Assembly: GCF_018325905.1 (NCBI RefSeq)
Contig: NZ_AP021901.1
Coordinates: 5,456,001 to 5,520,000 of the forward strand
Direction of reading: 5' to 3'
Length of the DNA stretch: 64,000 nt
From: Pseudomonas sp. St316
Lineage (GTDB): Bacteria > Pseudomonadota > Gammaproteobacteria > Pseudomonadales > Pseudomonadaceae
Positions 62,919-64,000 of this stretch are shown one piece after another (within the stretch, counting starts at the first letter, position 1; every line of letters starts with the position of its first letter). The notes below the pieces were generated by a model. The model did not search any database and had not been told where the DNA came from. It worked only from the letters and a program-made list of their open reading frames with translations. A program made the position numbers and the translations under genes.

Positions 62919-64000
62919 ATGAGCGACCAGCACTCTACCGAAGCCACGAACGAATACGCTGATTCCGAACACATCGAACACACCTCCTCCGGCACCGGCC
63001 TGGCCCTGCCTGGCCAGAACTTGCCGGACAAGGTCTACATCATCCCGATCCACAATCGTCCGTTCTTCCCGGCCCAAGTGCTGCCGGTCATCGTCAACGA
63101 AGAACCATGGGCCGAGACCCTGGAGCTGGTGGCCAAGTCCGAGCATCACTCCCTGGCGCTGTTCTTCATGGACTCGCCCCAGGAAGACCCGCGCCATTTC
63201 GACACCTCGAAACTGCCGCTGTACGGCACCCTGGTGAAGGTGCACCACGCCAGCCGCGAAGGCGGCAAACTGCAATTTGTCGCCCAGGGCCTGACCCGCG
63301 TGCGTATCCGCACCTGGCTCAAGCACCATCGCCCACCGTACCTGGTGGAAGTCGAATACCCGCACCAGCCGAGCGAGCCGACCGACGAGGTCAAGGCCTA
63401 CGGCATGGCGCTGATCAATGCGATCAAGGAACTGCTGCCGCTCAACCCGCTGTACAGCGAAGAGCTGAAGAACTACCTCAACCGCTTCAGCCCCAACGAC
63501 CCGTCGCCGCTGACCGACTTCGCCGCCGCCCTCACCTCCGCCACCGGCAGTGAGTTGCAGGAAGTGCTCGACTGCGTGCCCATGCTCAAGCGCATGGAGA
63601 AAGTCCTGCCGATGCTGCGCAAGGAAGTCGAGGTGGCACGCCTGCAGAAAGAGATTTCCGCCGAGGTCAACAACAAGATCGGCGAACATCAGCGCCAGTT
63701 CTTCCTCAAGGAACAACTCAAGGTGATCCAGCAGGAGCTGGGCCTGACCAAGGACGACCGCAGCGCCGACCTCGAACAATTCGAGCAACGCCTGGAAGGC
63801 AAGACACTGTCGATCCAGGCGCAGAAGCGCATCGAAGAGGAAATGAACAAACTCTCCATCCTGGAGACCGGCTCCCCGGAATACGCCGTCACCCGCAACT
63901 ACCTGGACTGGGCGACGTCGGTGCCCTGGGGCGTATACGGCCAGGACAAACTCGACCTCAAGCACGCACGCAAGGTGCTCGACCAGCACCACGCCGGGCT
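62919..64000 (+). CDS. lon: Lon protease (endopeptidase La), second Lon type, partial
   Basis: The reading frame starts at the ATG at 62919 (AGGTG upstream) and is open to the window edge: 360 residues, N-terminal part only. It begins with a polar extension (SDQHSTEATNEYADSEHIEH) followed by the Lon substrate-binding domain (KVYIIPIHNRPFFPAQVLPV, GTLVKVHHASREGGKLQFVA) and the coiled-coil part (EISAEVNNKIGEHQRQFFLK, EQLKVIQQELGLTKDDRS). The ATPase and protease domains lie beyond the window. The extension and the sequence differ from the housekeeping Lon beside clpX. It resembles AsrA-type Lon of P. aeruginosa (PA0779), linked to stress response. Confidence 0.92.
   Translation, partial: MSDQHSTEATNEYADSEHIEHTSSGTGLALPGQNLPDKVYIIPIHNRPFFPAQVLPVIVNEEPWAETLELVAKSEHHSLALFFMDSPQEDPRHFDTSKLPLYGTLVKVHHASREGGKLQFVAQGLTRVRIRTWLKHHRPPYLVEVEYPHQPSEPTDEVKAYGMALINAIKELLPLNPLYSEELKNYLNRFSPNDPSPLTDFAAALTSATGSELQEVLDCVPMLKRMEKVLPMLRKEVEVARLQKEISAEVNNKIGEHQRQFFLKEQLKVIQQELGLTKDDRSADLEQFEQRLEGKTLSIQAQKRIEEEMNKLSILETGSPEYAVTRNYLDWATSVPWGVYGQDKLDLKHARKVLDQHHAG

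Noticed and set aside
62844..63992. 382-codon open frame on the minus strand
   Set aside because: It is antisense to lon.

Overview
The window is chromosomal DNA from a fluorescent Pseudomonas, most likely the P. fluorescens lineage. The evidence is its high GC content, dense REP/BIME repeats of the GTGGGAGC-GAGCTTGCTCGCGAT type, the complete wsp surface-sensing operon, and a gene order that, from memory, closely follows the P. aeruginosa PA3684-PA3749 backbone with insertions. No rRNA, tRNA, CRISPR array or intact transposase gene was seen.

Layout. At 1-1264 an RND membrane-fusion lipoprotein (cut by the window edge) is divergent from its probable TetR regulator, with an inverted repeat between them. 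At 1424-5678 are rsmJ, a protein with a duplicated 43-residue motif, an extensin-like protein, a PEP mutase/isocitrate lyase-family enzyme, a DUF72 protein and a small protein. At 6041-10905 are tsaB, adk, ppc and a small PA3688-like gene. At 11275-16788 are two envelope lipoproteins (DUF4398 and OmpA-like), a lipoprotein hydrolase, a QEGLA-motif protein with HExxxH, a lipoprotein and a TetR regulator. lysS and prfB (with its programmed +1 frameshift) lead to wspABCDEFR on the minus strand (19728-28131), a chemosensory pathway whose output is c-di-GMP synthesis by WspR.

At 28339-37632 are a frameshifted DUF533 gene, a LysR regulator and a putrescine/polyamine cluster. In that cluster ydcSTUV-like ABC transporter genes are flanked by two gamma-aminobutyraldehyde dehydrogenase paralogues. 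Next come a toxin-antitoxin locus whose toxin carries an in-frame amber codon, a frameshifted small gene, opgD (periplasmic glucans), an old-yellow-enzyme-type oxidoreductase, recJ, yaeQ and a class III CoA-transferase. About 1 kb without genes follows (45914-46908). It holds a tandem REP array with a 73-bp period and a hairpin-rich element that appears to interrupt it.

At 46909-55000 are a DUF3509 gene, a BvgS-like sensor lacking its kinase, thrC, hom, dsbC and xerD. Between dsbC and xerD lies the most unusual stretch: a second, diverged 3' end of xerD, a relic of an IS5-like transposase, an AT-rich gene for a single ricin-type beta-trefoil lectin, and about 400 bp of AT-rich DNA. This looks like a small horizontally acquired island at xerD. 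The rest is core: rpsP-rimM-trmD-rplS, ffh, a CcsA/YpjD-like membrane protein, a CNNM/CorC-type protein, an MHS-type transporter and the start of a second-type Lon protease.
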